A DNA stretch of 50,105 nt from Curvibacter sp. PAE-UM (GCF_001432305.1 NZ_KQ483358.1:2202112-2252216); one strand, 5' to 3'; positions 18,781 through 30,774 are shown, counted from the first letter of the stretch. Made by a program: numbers and translations. The notes: generated from the letters alone by a model not told the origin.

Positions 18781-19617
18781 ATGGCCCAGAAAAGAAAGAA
18801 CGCCACCGCATCCACGGAGGGCGTGCCCCTGCAGGCTGTGGTGCGACGCGCGCACATCTGCTTCGAACGCATCATTCCCGACGCACTCGACCCGGAGCGG
18901 CATGTCCGCCGGGCGCTGCGCGGCGAACTGGTGGCCGCGGCGGGCGGGGCGAAGAAGCTGGGGGCGGACGCGGTCGGGCAAGTGGCCCGCATGGCCGTGA
19001 TGACCTCGAAGAAGTGGCCGCCGGGATGCAACTTGCGCTGCCGCTTCCTGGACGGCAGCGCGAAGATGCAGAAGAAAGTGCGGACCCAGGCGAAGGAGTG
19101 GGAGAAGCACGCCAACGTGAAGCTGAAGTTCATGGCCAAGGGGCCGGCCGAGGTGCGCATCTCTTTCTACGCCGACGATGGCTCCTGGTCCGCCGTGGGG
19201 CGCGACGCGCTCAACGCCAGCTATTTCCCGCTGCATCAGCCCACCATGAACTTCGGCTGGGTGCGTGACGATTCCGACCCCGTGGAAGACCGCGCCGTGA
19301 TCCTGCATGAGTTCGGGCACGCGCTGGGCTGCATCCATGAGCACCAGTCGCCCACCTTCGAGCGCAAGTGGGAGAAGGCCGCGGTGATGAAGTATTTCAA
19401 GGGCCCGCCCAATTACTGGGACGAAGAAGGGATCCGCGACAACGTGTTGTTCAAGTATTCGCCCAAGGGGATCAAGGCGACCCGGTTCGACCCGAAGTCC
19501 ATCATGCTGTACGCGTTCGACGGGGAGCTGTTTGCCGATGGCCGCGGGCCGACCAACCAGAACGCCCAGCTGTCGGCGACCGACCGGGCGATGATCAGGC
19601 AGATGTATCCGCGTTGA
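18781..19617 (+). CDS. astacin-like zinc metalloprotease (metzincin, M12A type)
   Basis: 278 residues. The catalytic motif HEFGHALGCIHEHQSP (His176, Glu177, His180, His186) is the HExxHxxGxxH(E) of metzincins, with the astacin-style Glu after the third His. The Met-turn SIMLYA follows with Met242. A perfect AAGGAGG ribosome site precedes the ATG. There is no signal peptide: the N-terminus MAQKRKNATAS is basic and polar, and about 70 residues precede the protease fold. It is either cytosolic, exported by a leaderless route, or autoinhibited. It overlaps the convergent membrane-protein gene by 23 bases at the 3' end. Confidence 0.9.
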   Translation: MAQKRKNATASTEGVPLQAVVRRAHICFERIIPDALDPERHVRRALRGELVAAAGGAKKLGADAVGQVARMAVMTSKKWPPGCNLRCRFLDGSAKMQKKVRTQAKEWEKHANVKLKFMAKGPAEVRISFYADDGSWSAVGRDALNASYFPLHQPTMNFGWVRDDSDPVEDRAVILHEFGHALGCIHEHQSPTFERKWEKAAVMKYFKGPPNYWDEEGIRDNVLFKYSPKGIKATRFDPKSIMLYAFDGELFADGRGPTNQNAQLSATDRAMIRQMYPR

Positions 19618-20302
19618 GGGGCGGTGCCGCCCGCTGGCGCCAGGCAAAGAAGCCGCGATACAGCGCCACGCTGAGCACCATGCCCCAGGTCATGCCCACG
19701 AACATGCCGCCCAGCATGCCGCTGAGCGTGCTGGTGCTGCTGCCCAGCTGCCATCGCGCCAGCCAGACGGCGCCGGCCGTCATGCCGATCAGCATCCAGC
19801 CCGAACACATGAGGTTCTGCGCGAGCAGTGAACAGAGGTAACGGCCGCAGTGCGGGCGCAGCACGCGCAGGCTGGGGATGGCCAGCAGGCCACCGGCCAG
19901 CATGCCGGCGTGCATGCCGGGCAGGAATTCGATGTGCAGCAGCAGGCTGTCATAAAAGCCCAGGGTCGCCGACTGGCTGCACAGGCTTTCCAGCCGCGCG
20001 GGGCCGGTCTGCAGCACGTCCCACAACAGGCCCAGCAGCATGCCGCCGAACCCCAGGGAGAGCATGACGTGCGGCGGCGAGAGGCCGGCGCGCTGCGGGC
20101 GCACCCAGGCCAGCGCGGCGCAGCCGGCGGCCACGGCGAGCAGGGTCAGTGCGATCAGCCATGTCTGTGCGCTACCCAACATAGCGGAGTCCCGGCCCAG
20201 TGCCCAGAGCGTGAAACCCACCAGGACCACCAGCAGGGCGGGCGTGAGGGTGGCCGAGCCGATGCTGCGGGCCAGCCAGTGGGGGTGCGGGGACAGGTTC
20301 AT
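19595..20302 (-). CDS. multi-pass membrane protein of unknown function
   Basis: 235 residues with about six hydrophobic helices. Two segments rich in Met and Gly stand out (FLPGMHAGMLAGG; SGMLGGMFVGMTWGMVL), along with several Cys (RLESLCSQS, RPHCGRYLCSLL, QNLMCSG). Met/Cys/His-rich membrane segments suggest possible metal or heme handling, but no family is recognised. The 3' end overlaps the convergent metalloprotease gene by 23 bases; the 5' end faces rcoM across 242 bases. Confidence 0.65.
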   Translation of the reverse strand: MNLSPHPHWLARSIGSATLTPALLVVLVGFTLWALGRDSAMLGSAQTWLIALTLLAVAAGCAALAWVRPQRAGLSPPHVMLSLGFGGMLLGLLWDVLQTGPARLESLCSQSATLGFYDSLLLHIEFLPGMHAGMLAGGLLAIPSLRVLRPHCGRYLCSLLAQNLMCSGWMLIGMTAGAVWLARWQLGSSTSTLSGMLGGMFVGMTWGMVLSVALYRGFFAWRQRAAPPLNADTSA

Positions 20303-20544
20303 CGGAATTTGGCTACCGGATTCTTAGTTGAAATCTATCGGGCACGCGGGTTAACACCATGTTCACTGCGCGCACGCTGTAAGACACTCGGCCGCAACTC
20401 GGCGTGTTTACTCTAGTACGTACAGGACGAACACGCCGGCTTCGTGAATGAAACGCAGCTGCGTTGCATGAGCGCCCGCCAGCCGGCACGAGCACGCCGG
20501 CCATGACGGGCCTGCCGGGCTGCCCCCAAAGGAATGCTGCAACC

Positions 20545-21345
20545 ATGAAAAGCTGTCCCATGTCGGCTGCCCCCGCGGCCAACCCGAATTCCTGGCTCTA
20601 CCTGCTGGAGCGTTTCGACGTCGGCGTGATCCACCTGGACAAGGCGCTGCACGTGGTGGGCATGAACGACTTTGCGCGGCGCAGCCTGCCGGTGCAGGAC
20701 AAGCTGCCCTTCGACAAGTACGTGCTGGACTTTCACCCCGACGCCGCCAAGAACAAGGTGAAGTTCCTGCTGGACCAGGCCGAGTGCCCGGTGAACAACG
20801 CGCCGCCCATGGCGATGATGATCAACATCCCCGACCGCATGCTGCTGATCAAGGTGTCCAAGATCGGCGACATGCAGGGTGCGACCACCGGTTACACCCT
20901 GGTGTTCTACGACATCACCGACGTGGTGAGCCCCGAGGCCGAGGGGGTTGCCCGCGGGCGCGACAGCGGCGAGGCCGCCGAGCGTCGCCTGCTGCGCAAG
21001 ATTCCCACCATCAAGCAGAACCGCGTGCTGCTGGTGGACGTGCCCTCGGTGTCCTTCATCCGCTCGGAAGGCCACTACACCTGGGTGCACACGGGGCAGG
21101 GCAGCCAGTTCTGCAACCTCAACATCGGCGACCTGGAAGGCCGGCTGGACCCGCAGCTGTTCCTGCGCGTGCACCGCAGCTACATCGTCAACCTCTCGCA
21201 CGTGGACGAGATCGTGCGCGACGACGGCCGCATGACGCTGCGCATGATGGGCCCCACGCCAGTGGAGATCCCGGTCTCGCGCTCCAGCGCCCCCACGCTG
21301 CTGGAGCATCTCGGCCTGGTCGATCCGGCCCCGGTGCGTAACTGA
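20545..21345 (+). CDS. rcoM: RcoM-type CO-sensing PAS/LytTR transcriptional regulator
   Basis: 266 residues: a PAS domain (about 15-130) and a LytTR DNA-binding domain (about 160-260; RSEGHYTWVHTGQG, FLRVHRSYIVNLSHVDEIV). This single-chain architecture directly upstream of coxMSL matches RcoM of Paraburkholderia xenovorans, whose heme uses one His and a Met displaced by CO (His74/Met104 in that protein). Here His64 in LDFHPDAAKNKV and the Met91-Met92 pair in PMAMMINIPDR are the likely equivalents; the spacing differs by about three residues. It should activate the cox operon when CO binds. The start at 20545 follows AAAGGA at a long spacing; Met6 is an alternative. Confidence 0.88.
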   Translation: MKSCPMSAAPAANPNSWLYLLERFDVGVIHLDKALHVVGMNDFARRSLPVQDKLPFDKYVLDFHPDAAKNKVKFLLDQAECPVNNAPPMAMMINIPDRMLLIKVSKIGDMQGATTGYTLVFYDITDVVSPEAEGVARGRDSGEAAERRLLRKIPTIKQNRVLLVDVPSVSFIRSEGHYTWVHTGQGSQFCNLNIGDLEGRLDPQLFLRVHRSYIVNLSHVDEIVRDDGRMTLRMMGPTPVEIPVSRSSAPTLLEHLGLVDPAPVRN

Positions 21346-21405
21346 AGGCACCGGGCCGCCGGCATCAGCGGCGGCTTATGTAGGGATGTGCGTGCCGCAT
21401 GCACG

Positions 21406-21432
21406 TTCGTGCGCGTCGGCTGCCATTCGTGC
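21406..21432 (+). promoter_or_regulatory. direct repeats TTCGTGC, candidate RcoM sites before coxM
   Basis: TTCGTGC at 21406-21412 and 21426-21432, a 20-bp period, with a weaker TGCGTGC at 21389. LytTR regulators bind direct repeats about two helical turns apart, and as I recall RcoM sites contain TTnnnG units; TTCGTG fits. They lie about 100-125 bases before the coxM start. Suggestive only. Confidence 0.4.
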
Positions 21433-21529
21433 AAGCGGGACGACGGTTGATTGCATGGGCGCCAAAACCGGATGCGTCGGCGCTAGATTCACTCTCCGAG
21501 AGGTTTTGAGACCCAACAAAGGAGACAAC

Positions 21530-22399
21530 GTGATCACAGTCCCATTCGATTACCACAGCCCCCGCACGGTGCCGGAGGCGCTCAAGCTGCTGTCCACCCT
21601 GGGTGACGACGCCAAGCTGCTGGCCGGCGGCCACAGCCTGCTGCCCATGATGAAACTGCGTTTCGCCCAGCCCGCCCACCTGATCGACCTGGGCAAGATC
21701 ACGGACCTGCGCGGCATCGCGCAGGTGGGCAACGAGATCCGCATCGGGGCCATGACCACCGAATACGACCTGCTCAACTCCAAGCTGCTGGCCGACAAGG
21801 TGCCGTTGCTGGTCGAGGGCGCCGGCCTGATCGCCGACCCGCAGGTGCGCTACAAGGGCACGATCGGCGGCGACATCTCGCACGGCGACCCGGGCAACGA
21901 CCACCCGGCCCTGATGCTGGCGCTGGACGCCTCTTTCGTGCTGCAGGGCCCGAAGGGCGAGCGCGTGGTCAAGGCCGACGGCTATTTCCTCGGCATGTAT
22001 GCCACGCTGCTGGAGCCGGGCGAGATCCTGACCCAGGTCCGGGTGCCGGTGCCGGCCGCCGGTTGCGGCTACGCCTACCAGAAGCTCAAGCGCAAGACCG
22101 GCGACTTCGCCACCGCCGCCACGGCCGTGATGCTGCAGATGAAGGGCAACACCGTCGCCAAAGTCAGCATCGCGCTGACCAACGTCGGCGCCACGCCGCT
22201 CAAGGCCACGGCCGCCGAGGCTGCCTTGGTTGGCAAGCAGATCAACGACGCCAGCCTGAACGAGGCGACCCGCCTGGCCATGGGCATCTGCGACCCGGCG
22301 CCCGACCAGCGCGGCGACGCCGACTACAAGCGGGCCATGTGCGGCGAGATGACCCGGCGCGCGCTGCAGAAGGCGTACGAGCGCGCGGCCAAGGCCTGA
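21530..22399 (+). CDS. coxM: aerobic CO dehydrogenase medium (FAD) subunit CoxM
   Basis: 289 residues, the normal CoxM length. FAD-binding signatures [14 protein letters not shown] (about residue 35) and [19 protein letters not shown] (about 110) are those of CODH medium subunits. The start is GTG at 21530: AAAGGAG lies six bases upstream and translation begins [10 protein letters not shown] like other CoxM. It passes electrons from the iron-sulfur subunit toward the membrane quinone pool. First structural gene, in the order M-S-L that characterises form-I cox operons. Confidence 0.95.
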   Translation: MITVPFDYHSPRTVPEALKLLSTLGDDAKLLAGGHSLLPMMKLRFAQPAHLIDLGKITDLRGIAQVGNEIRIGAMTTEYDLLNSKLLADKVPLLVEGAGLIADPQVRYKGTIGGDISHGDPGNDHPALMLALDASFVLQGPKGERVVKADGYFLGMYATLLEPGEILTQVRVPVPAAGCGYAYQKLKRKTGDFATAATAVMLQMKGNTVAKVSIALTNVGATPLKATAAEAALVGKQINDASLNEATRLAMGICDPAPDQRGDADYKRAMCGEMTRRALQKAYERAAKA

Positions 22400-22424
22400 A
22401 CCAGAAGAACACAGGAGACAGAAC

Positions 22425-22913
<489 letters not shown>

Positions 22914-22969
22914 CGCGCACCCCCGCTGTCACACACACAACGAACGCACCGAACACACCGGAGATTCAC

Positions 22970-25384
<2,415 letters not shown>

Positions 25385-25388
25385 GTAC

Positions 25389-25994
25389 ATGAACGTCACA
25401 CTGGAAAAAACCTTCCCCATGCCCGGCTCGGCGCAGACGGCCTGGACGCTGCTGCAGGACATCGAGGGCGTGGCCAGCTGCATGCCCGGCGCGCGCATCA
25501 CCGAACGCACCGATGCGCAGCACTACAAGGGCACGGTGGCGGTCAAGTTCGGGCCGGCCAGCATGTCGTTTCGCGGCGAGGTGGAGGTCAAGGCCATCGA
25601 CGCGACCAGCCGCACCCTGCGCCTGATCGGCAAGGGCACGGACTCCACCGGCAGTTCCGGCGCGTCCATGGACCTGACGGCGCGCATCGAGGCGGTGAGC
25701 GACACAGCCTGCAACCTCGTGGGCAACAGCGAGGTGTCGATGAGCGGCAAGGCTGCCGCCTTTGGCGGGCGCATGATGAACTCGGTGGCCGACCAGGTGC
25801 TCAAGCAGTTTGCCGACAACTTCGCGGCCAAGGTGCAGGCCCTGCAGGCGAACGGGCCCGGCGGGCCGTCTGCGTCGGCGGGCGGGGGTGCCCCGGCGGC
25901 GGCTCCTGAACCGACGCAGCTGAATGCCCTCGCCCTGGCCTGGGCTGTGATCAAGGACTGGTTCAAGTCGCTGTTCTCGGCGAAGAGGGCATGA
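25389..25994 (+). CDS. coxG: CO dehydrogenase subunit G (CoxG, SRPBCC family)
   Basis: 201 residues: an N-terminal SRPBCC lipid-binding-like domain (about 1-145), a Pro/Ala/Gly linker (GGPSASAGGGAPAAAPEP), and a C-terminal amphipathic-hydrophobic helix (LNALALAWAVIKDWFKSLFSA). CoxG recruits CODH to the membrane, and recent work on mycobacterial CoxG reports quinone delivery to the enzyme. The linker-plus-helix design fits a tethered shuttle. It starts four bases after coxL ends and overlaps coxD by four bases. The first ATG with a CoxG-like N-terminus (MNVTLEKTFPMP) was chosen. Confidence 0.92.
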   Translation: MNVTLEKTFPMPGSAQTAWTLLQDIEGVASCMPGARITERTDAQHYKGTVAVKFGPASMSFRGEVEVKAIDATSRTLRLIGKGTDSTGSSGASMDLTARIEAVSDTACNLVGNSEVSMSGKAAAFGGRMMNSVADQVLKQFADNFAAKVQALQANGPGGPSASAGGGAPAAAPEPTQLNALALAWAVIKDWFKSLFSAKRA

Positions 25995-26884
25995 GCGTTT
26001 CGCGTGCGCAGGAGCTGGCTGCCTGGCAGCAGGACCTGGCACGCGCTGGCTATATCGCCGAACCGGGCCTGGTGGCGGCGCTGATGCTGATGCAGGACCT
26101 GGAGCGGCCCCTGCTGCTCGAAGGCGACGCCGGCGTCGGCAAGACCGAAGTGGCCAAGGTGCTGGCAACCCTGCGCGATACGCGCCTGATCCGCCTGCAG
26201 TGTTACGAAGGCCTGGACGCCCATGCGGCCATGTACGAATGGAACTACCAGCGGCAGTTGCTGGCCATCAAGCTGCTGGAGCACGACGACCGTGGCATTG
26301 CGCAGAAGGAGCAGGACATCTTCTCCGAACGCTACCTGCTCAAACGCCCGCTGCTGGAGGCCATCACCTGCGAGCAAGCCCCCGTGCTGCTGATCGACGA
26401 GGTGGACCGCGCTGACGAGGCCTTCGAAGCCTATCTGCTGGAACTGCTCTCGGACTTCCAGCTCTCCATCCCCGAACTCGGCACGGTGCGCGCCATCACC
26501 CGGCCCCTGGTGGTGATCACCTCCAACGGTACGCGCGAGCTGTCGGACGCCCTGCGCCGGCGCTGTCTCTACCATTACATCGACTACCCGGACTACGACA
26601 AGGAACTCGCCATCGTGCACGCAAAAGCGCCCGGCGTGCCGGCGGCGCTCGCCGCACAGGTGGTGGCCTTCGTGCAGAGCGTGCGCCGCATGGAGCTGCA
26701 GAAGAAACCGGGCATCGCCGAGACGCTGGACTGGGCCGCCGCGCTGCTGCGGCTGGGCATCACGGTGATCGAGAAGGACGGTGCCGAGCGCATTCTGCAG
26801 ACACTGGGCGCCCTGATCAAGACGCGCGACGACCGCGTGGCCTTCACGCGCGAGGTCGTCGCCCGGCTGGCGGCCGCATGCTGA
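25991..26884 (+). CDS. coxD: MoxR-type AAA+ ATPase CoxD
   Basis: 297 residues. Walker A GDAGVGKTEVAK, Walker B VLLIDEVDRADEAFEAYLLE, sensor-1 VVITSNGTRELSDALRRRC: the MoxR group of AAA+ proteins. CoxD partners with the VWA protein CoxE to complete the sulfur-bridged copper-molybdenum centre after cofactor insertion, as shown in Oligotropha. The gene overlaps coxG by four bases and coxE by seven, consistent with coupled translation of a CoxDE complex. Confidence 0.94.
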   Translation: MSVSRAQELAAWQQDLARAGYIAEPGLVAALMLMQDLERPLLLEGDAGVGKTEVAKVLATLRDTRLIRLQCYEGLDAHAAMYEWNYQRQLLAIKLLEHDDRGIAQKEQDIFSERYLLKRPLLEAITCEQAPVLLIDEVDRADEAFEAYLLELLSDFQLSIPELGTVRAITRPLVVITSNGTRELSDALRRRCLYHYIDYPDYDKELAIVHAKAPGVPAALAAQVVAFVQSVRRMELQKKPGIAETLDWAAALLRLGITVIEKDGAERILQTLGALIKTRDDRVAFTREVVARLAAAC

Positions 26885-28017
26885 GCACGGACGCGTCGGC
26901 GCTGGAAGCGCTGGCCAGCACGCGCCTGGCGGGTTTCCCCGGTTTCCTGCGCGCCAATGGTTTTGCGGTGGGCGGCGGTGACGGCGTCGAAGTGCTGCGC
27001 ACGGCCGAGCGCGTGGGCCTGCTCGATCCGGACATGCTGCGCTGGAGCCTGCGGGCCCTGCTGTGCGGCCGCGCCGAAGAGTGGCGGCGTTTCGACACAC
27101 TGTTCGATACCTGGTTCCTGCCCGCCAACAAGTGGCAACGCCCGGAGCGGCGCGACAGCGGTTTCCTCAGCGGCCACCAGCCGCAGGGTCCGGCCGGTGA
27201 CCGCGCGCCCACCGAGGACAGCGAGGACATCCGGCCGCGCCAGACCGCCAGCCGGCAGGAGGTGCTGAGCTCCACCGATTTCCGCGCGCTGACCGAACGC
27301 GAGCACGCGCTGGACATCGAAGCCCTGATGCGGCAGTTCGCCCGCCAGTTGAAGCACATCCGCCTGCGCCGCGAGGCGCGCGCGCGCCATGGCCGCCGCC
27401 TGGACCTGCCCGCCACCATCAGGCGCAGCGTGGCCAGCGGTGGCACGCCTTTTCACCTGCAGTGGAAGGACCGCAAGCGCGTGCGCCCGCGCCTGGTGCT
27501 GCTGATCGACGTGAGCCGCTCCATGGTGCTCTACAGCTTTTTCTACCTGCGGCTGGCGCGCGCGCTCAGCGCTGAATTGAGTGACGTGCACAGCTTCATC
27601 TTCCACACGCGTGTCACCGGGGTGTCGCAGGCCTTGCACGATACCGACCCCTGGCGTGCGCAGGAGCGGCTGCACCTGCTGGCGCAGGGCTGGGCCGGCG
27701 GCACGCGCATCGGCGAGAGCCTGGCGCAGTTCAACCGCGAACATGCCGCGCGCACCGTGAATTCCCGCACGGCCGTCATCATCCTGAGCGACGGCTACGA
27801 TACGGGTGAACCGGCGGCGTTGTCGGGCGCCCTGGCGCAGCTGCGGCGCCGTGCGCGGCGGGTGGTCTGGCTCAACCCTCTGGGCAATCAGCCGGGTTAT
27901 GCGCCCGTCAGCCAGGGCATGTTGGCGGCCCTGCCGCACCTGGATCTGCTGGCGCCGGCCGGCGACCTGGCCAGCCTCAAGGCGGTGTTGCCCCGGCTGA
28001 TCGAGGCATTGGGATGA
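26878..28017 (+). CDS. coxE: VWA-domain protein CoxE
   Basis: 379 residues. The C-terminal half is a von Willebrand A domain with the MIDAS motif DVSRSM (DxSxS) and a later LSDGYDTG. The N-terminal half is charged and helical (ALMRQFARQLKHIRLRREARARHGRR). This matches the VWA partner of MoxR-type ATPases and CoxE of CO oxidisers, needed for maturation of the Mo-Cu site. It overlaps coxD by seven bases. An Arg-rich stretch before the VWA domain may bind the apo-enzyme or nucleic acid nonspecifically. Confidence 0.93.
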   Translation: MLSTDASALEALASTRLAGFPGFLRANGFAVGGGDGVEVLRTAERVGLLDPDMLRWSLRALLCGRAEEWRRFDTLFDTWFLPANKWQRPERRDSGFLSGHQPQGPAGDRAPTEDSEDIRPRQTASRQEVLSSTDFRALTEREHALDIEALMRQFARQLKHIRLRREARARHGRRLDLPATIRRSVASGGTPFHLQWKDRKRVRPRLVLLIDVSRSMVLYSFFYLRLARALSAELSDVHSFIFHTRVTGVSQALHDTDPWRAQERLHLLAQGWAGGTRIGESLAQFNREHAARTVNSRTAVIILSDGYDTGEPAALSGALAQLRRRARRVVWLNPLGNQPGYAPVSQGMLAALPHLDLLAPAGDLASLKAVLPRLIEALG

Positions 28018-28055
28018 GCGGCGGCGTGATCACGCCTTATTGAAGGAGTTCGGGT

Positions 28056-28757
28056 ATGGGATGCATGTTCAAAGCCAATGGCCTCTACAGCCGCATGACC
28101 GTGGGCGCCGTCTTGCTGGCTGCGGGCGCCGGCTCGCGCCTGGGGGGCAAGCCGAAGTCGCTGCTCGAACTCGGCGGCGTGCCGCTGATCATGCGGCAAC
28201 TGGTGGCCCTGTCGGGCGCCGGTGTCGATGAGGTGGTGGTTGTGCTGGGCCACCATGCCCAGGCCATCGAAGCCGCCATCCGGCACCTGCCCATCACCCT
28301 GGTGCACAACCCCGCGCCCGACGAGGGCCAGGCCTCGTCGGTGCGCATCGGCTTGCAGGCCCTGTCGCCGCGCATCGACGCCGTGATGGTGGCGCTGGCC
28401 GACCAGCCCCTGATCACGGCGCAGGACATCACCGCCCTGATCAGCGCCTACCGCAAGCGCGGCGAGAAATCCATGGTGGTGCCGCGCGTGAGCGCGGCGG
28501 ACGGCAGCACGGCACCCGGCAACCCGGTGATGTTCGATGCCGCGCTGCGCGAGCAGTGGCTGGCCGGCAGCGCCGACCTCACCTGCCGCAACTGGCGCGA
28601 GAAGCATCCGGAAAGCGTGCAGTGGTTCGAGACCGACAACCGGCATTACCGCATCGACATCGACACGCCCGAAGACCTGGAGCGCTTCGCCGCCAGCACC
28701 GGCCACACGCTGAGCTGGCCGCAGGCCTATGCCGGCACCAAGGACGTGGCTGCCTGA
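28056..28757 (+). CDS. mocA: MocA-like molybdenum cofactor cytidylyltransferase
   Basis: 233 residues. The nucleotidyltransferase signature LLAAGAGSRLGGKPKSLLELGG opens the protein, followed by LADQPLIT and PGNPVMF, as in MocA/MobA-like enzymes. CODH uses molybdopterin cytosine dinucleotide, and MocA makes it from MPT-Mo and CTP, so the location just after coxE fits. AAGGAG seven bases before ATG 28056 supports this start. The XdhC-like partner (CoxF/CoxI type) often found here is absent from the window. Convergent with the next gene, 2 bases between stops. Confidence 0.9.
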   Translation: MGCMFKANGLYSRMTVGAVLLAAGAGSRLGGKPKSLLELGGVPLIMRQLVALSGAGVDEVVVVLGHHAQAIEAAIRHLPITLVHNPAPDEGQASSVRIGLQALSPRIDAVMVALADQPLITAQDITALISAYRKRGEKSMVVPRVSAADGSTAPGNPVMFDAALREQWLAGSADLTCRNWREKHPESVQWFETDNRHYRIDIDTPEDLERFAASTGHTLSWPQAYAGTKDVAA

Positions 28758-28759
28758 GC

Positions 28760-30097
28760 TCAGGGCCTGGAGGGCAGCTGCTCGGCCACCAGCTCGACCA
28801 GGCTGGCGATGCGCGTGGGCCACTGGTCGATCTCGGCGGCTTCCATGAAGTTCAGGCGACAGCTGGCGCAAGAGAGCACCACGGTGTCGGCCCCGGTGGC
28901 TTCGATCTGCTCACGCTTGATTTCCCAGGCCTTGTGCCGCAGCGGCGCGGCGCGGTTGATCAGGAAAGCGCCGGCACCGCCGCCGCAGCACCAGTTGAGC
29001 TCGGCCGTGGGCGTGCTTTCGCGGAAATCGGCACCGAGCGCATGGAGTGCCGCACGCGGTTCGTCGATCACACCGCCGTGGCGTGCCAGCTTGCAGGCAT
29101 CGTGGTAGGTCAGCTTGGCACTGCCATCGCCTGGCTGCAGCTGCAGGCGCCCGGCCTGGATTTCGCGGCCGACGAACTCGGAGGCGGCCAGCACCTCGAA
29201 GGGCAGGGGGGAGCCATCGGCCAGCCGCCCTTCCCAGCGCAGGGCCGGGTAGGCGTGGCCGCATTCGGGCAGGATGAGGGTGCGCGCGCCGATGGCCAGC
29301 GCCTCGTCCACCAGGCGCTGGCTGGCGGCCTTTTGCAGCGCTTCGTTGCCCGAGAGCAGGCCGAAGTTGGCCGCTTCGAAACCGGCGCTGCGTAGCGTCC
29401 ACTTCACGCCCAGGTGGTTGAGGATGCGCGCCGTGGCGGCCAGCGCGTCCTGGAACAGCAGCACGTCGATCACCGTGGTGACCAGCAGCACATCGGCCTG
29501 CGCCTCGTCCAGCGGGATGGTGATGCCCTGGGTGCGCAGCGCCTGCACACAGCCTGCCAGCTCTTTCGGGCCGACGCCGAATACCGTGCCGCGACCGGCC
29601 TGCTCCTGCGCCACGGCCATCAGTTCCAGCGGCACCAGGCCGGCCTGCGACAGCGCTTCGCGCATGACGTTGACACCACGCGCGATATTGATGCCCATGG
29701 GGCAGGCCATGCTGCAGCGTCCGCATTCGGTGCAGCTGTCGTAGACCAGCTCCTGCCATTCACGCAGCTCGTCGACCGTGATGTCCTTCGTGTAGAGGCG
29801 CCGCAGCGGGGCGAAGGCCGAGGTCTCGCGCATGTGCACGCGCCGCAGCAGGTCGAGCTTGCGCGTGGGGGTGTATTTCGGGTCCTGCGTACTCTGGTAG
29901 AAGTGGCAGGCCTCGGAGCAGTAGCCGCAGTTGACGCAGGACTCCAGATCGAGGGCCAGCGCGCGGTCGGTCTTGTCGTGCATCACGGCCTTGGCGCGGG
30001 CCAGCCGCTGCTCGTCGACCAGCACCTCGGGTTGCGCCATCTCGCCCAGGTGCCGGATGGCCTCCTGGAACTGCTTGAACACGGCCATGTCGATCAT
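28760..30097 (-). CDS. HdrD/GlpC-like iron-sulfur oxidoreductase
   Basis: 445 residues. Two [4Fe-4S] ferredoxin sites (CVNCGYCSEACHF and CTECGRCSMACPM) lie in the N-terminal 150 residues, followed by two CCG-type domains (YHDACKLARHGG, NWCCGGGAGA, LSCASCRLNFME) that ligate a further special cluster in heterodisulfide-reductase-like proteins. It is translationally coupled (4-base overlap) to a NarI-like membrane cytochrome, so the pair resembles an HdrDE/DsrMK module exchanging electrons with quinone. Its location tail-to-tail with the cox operon suggests, but does not prove, a role in CO respiration. Confidence 0.88.
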   Translation of the reverse strand: MIDMAVFKQFQEAIRHLGEMAQPEVLVDEQRLARAKAVMHDKTDRALALDLESCVNCGYCSEACHFYQSTQDPKYTPTRKLDLLRRVHMRETSAFAPLRRLYTKDITVDELREWQELVYDSCTECGRCSMACPMGINIARGVNVMREALSQAGLVPLELMAVAQEQAGRGTVFGVGPKELAGCVQALRTQGITIPLDEAQADVLLVTTVIDVLLFQDALAATARILNHLGVKWTLRSAGFEAANFGLLSGNEALQKAASQRLVDEALAIGARTLILPECGHAYPALRWEGRLADGSPLPFEVLAASEFVGREIQAGRLQLQPGDGSAKLTYHDACKLARHGGVIDEPRAALHALGADFRESTPTAELNWCCGGGAGAFLINRAAPLRHKAWEIKREQIEATGADTVVLSCASCRLNFMEAAEIDQWPTRIASLVELVAEQLPSRP

Positions 30098-30774
30098 GTG
30101 CGTACTCCCCGGCGGCCCAGGAAGCGGGCCAGCTGCATGCGGTTGGGCAGGACGAGAAAGGCGTGCATCAGCTTGCCGAAGGGGAACCAGATCAGCAGCA
30201 GCTCCAGGCTCAGCAGGTGGATGGCCAGCGGGTCGCGGTAGACCGGGCTGGCGTGCGCCAGCAGTGAGCTGGACGGCTCGCCCACCACACCCATGCCGGT
30301 GATCAGCGGCAACAGCGTCAGCGCCCAGGTGATGTGGTCATCGGCGCGCGAGATCTTGCGCAGCACCGGGTCGGAGAGGCGGAACACGATGGCCAGCAGC
30401 AGCGAGACGATGGTGGCCGCCGCGGCCAGGTACATCACCATGTCCGGCAGGGCGGGCCAGCCCAGGCCGGTCAGGCGCTGGATGAAGGCGATGTGCGGCG
30501 CGTAACCGAAGAAGACCAGCGCCAGCCCGATGTGGAACACATAGGGGTTGAGGGTGACCAGTGTGGCACTGGGGTGGAAGCCGCGGTGGGGCAGCATGCG
30601 GCCCAGACTGGCGCTGAGCGCATCGGCCGTGCCGAAGGGCTGGCGGGCGGGGGCTTGCGGCTGCTTGCTGGCCGGCAGGCGCCAGAGCACCCACAAGCGC
30701 CACGTGACGCCGAGCACGAACACCAGCAGGGAGGCGACAAATAGCGGGCCGCGAACCCAATCGAGAAAATCCAT
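30094..30774 (-). CDS. NarI-like b-type cytochrome membrane subunit
   Basis: 226 residues with five predicted membrane helices and His residues placed as in the gamma subunit of respiratory nitrate reductase (NPYVFHIGLALVFFGYAPH, SLELLLIWFPFGKLMHAF). No nitrate reductase catalytic genes are nearby. It is first of a two-gene operon, overlapping the HdrD-like gene by four bases, and should be its heme-bearing quinone-interacting anchor. A GGAGGGA ribosome site lies upstream of ATG 30774. Confidence 0.88.
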   Translation of the reverse strand: MDFLDWVRGPLFVASLLVFVLGVTWRLWVLWRLPASKQPQAPARQPFGTADALSASLGRMLPHRGFHPSATLVTLNPYVFHIGLALVFFGYAPHIAFIQRLTGLGWPALPDMVMYLAAAATIVSLLLAIVFRLSDPVLRKISRADDHITWALTLLPLITGMGVVGEPSSSLLAHASPVYRDPLAIHLLSLELLLIWFPFGKLMHAFLVLPNRMQLARFLGRRGVRT

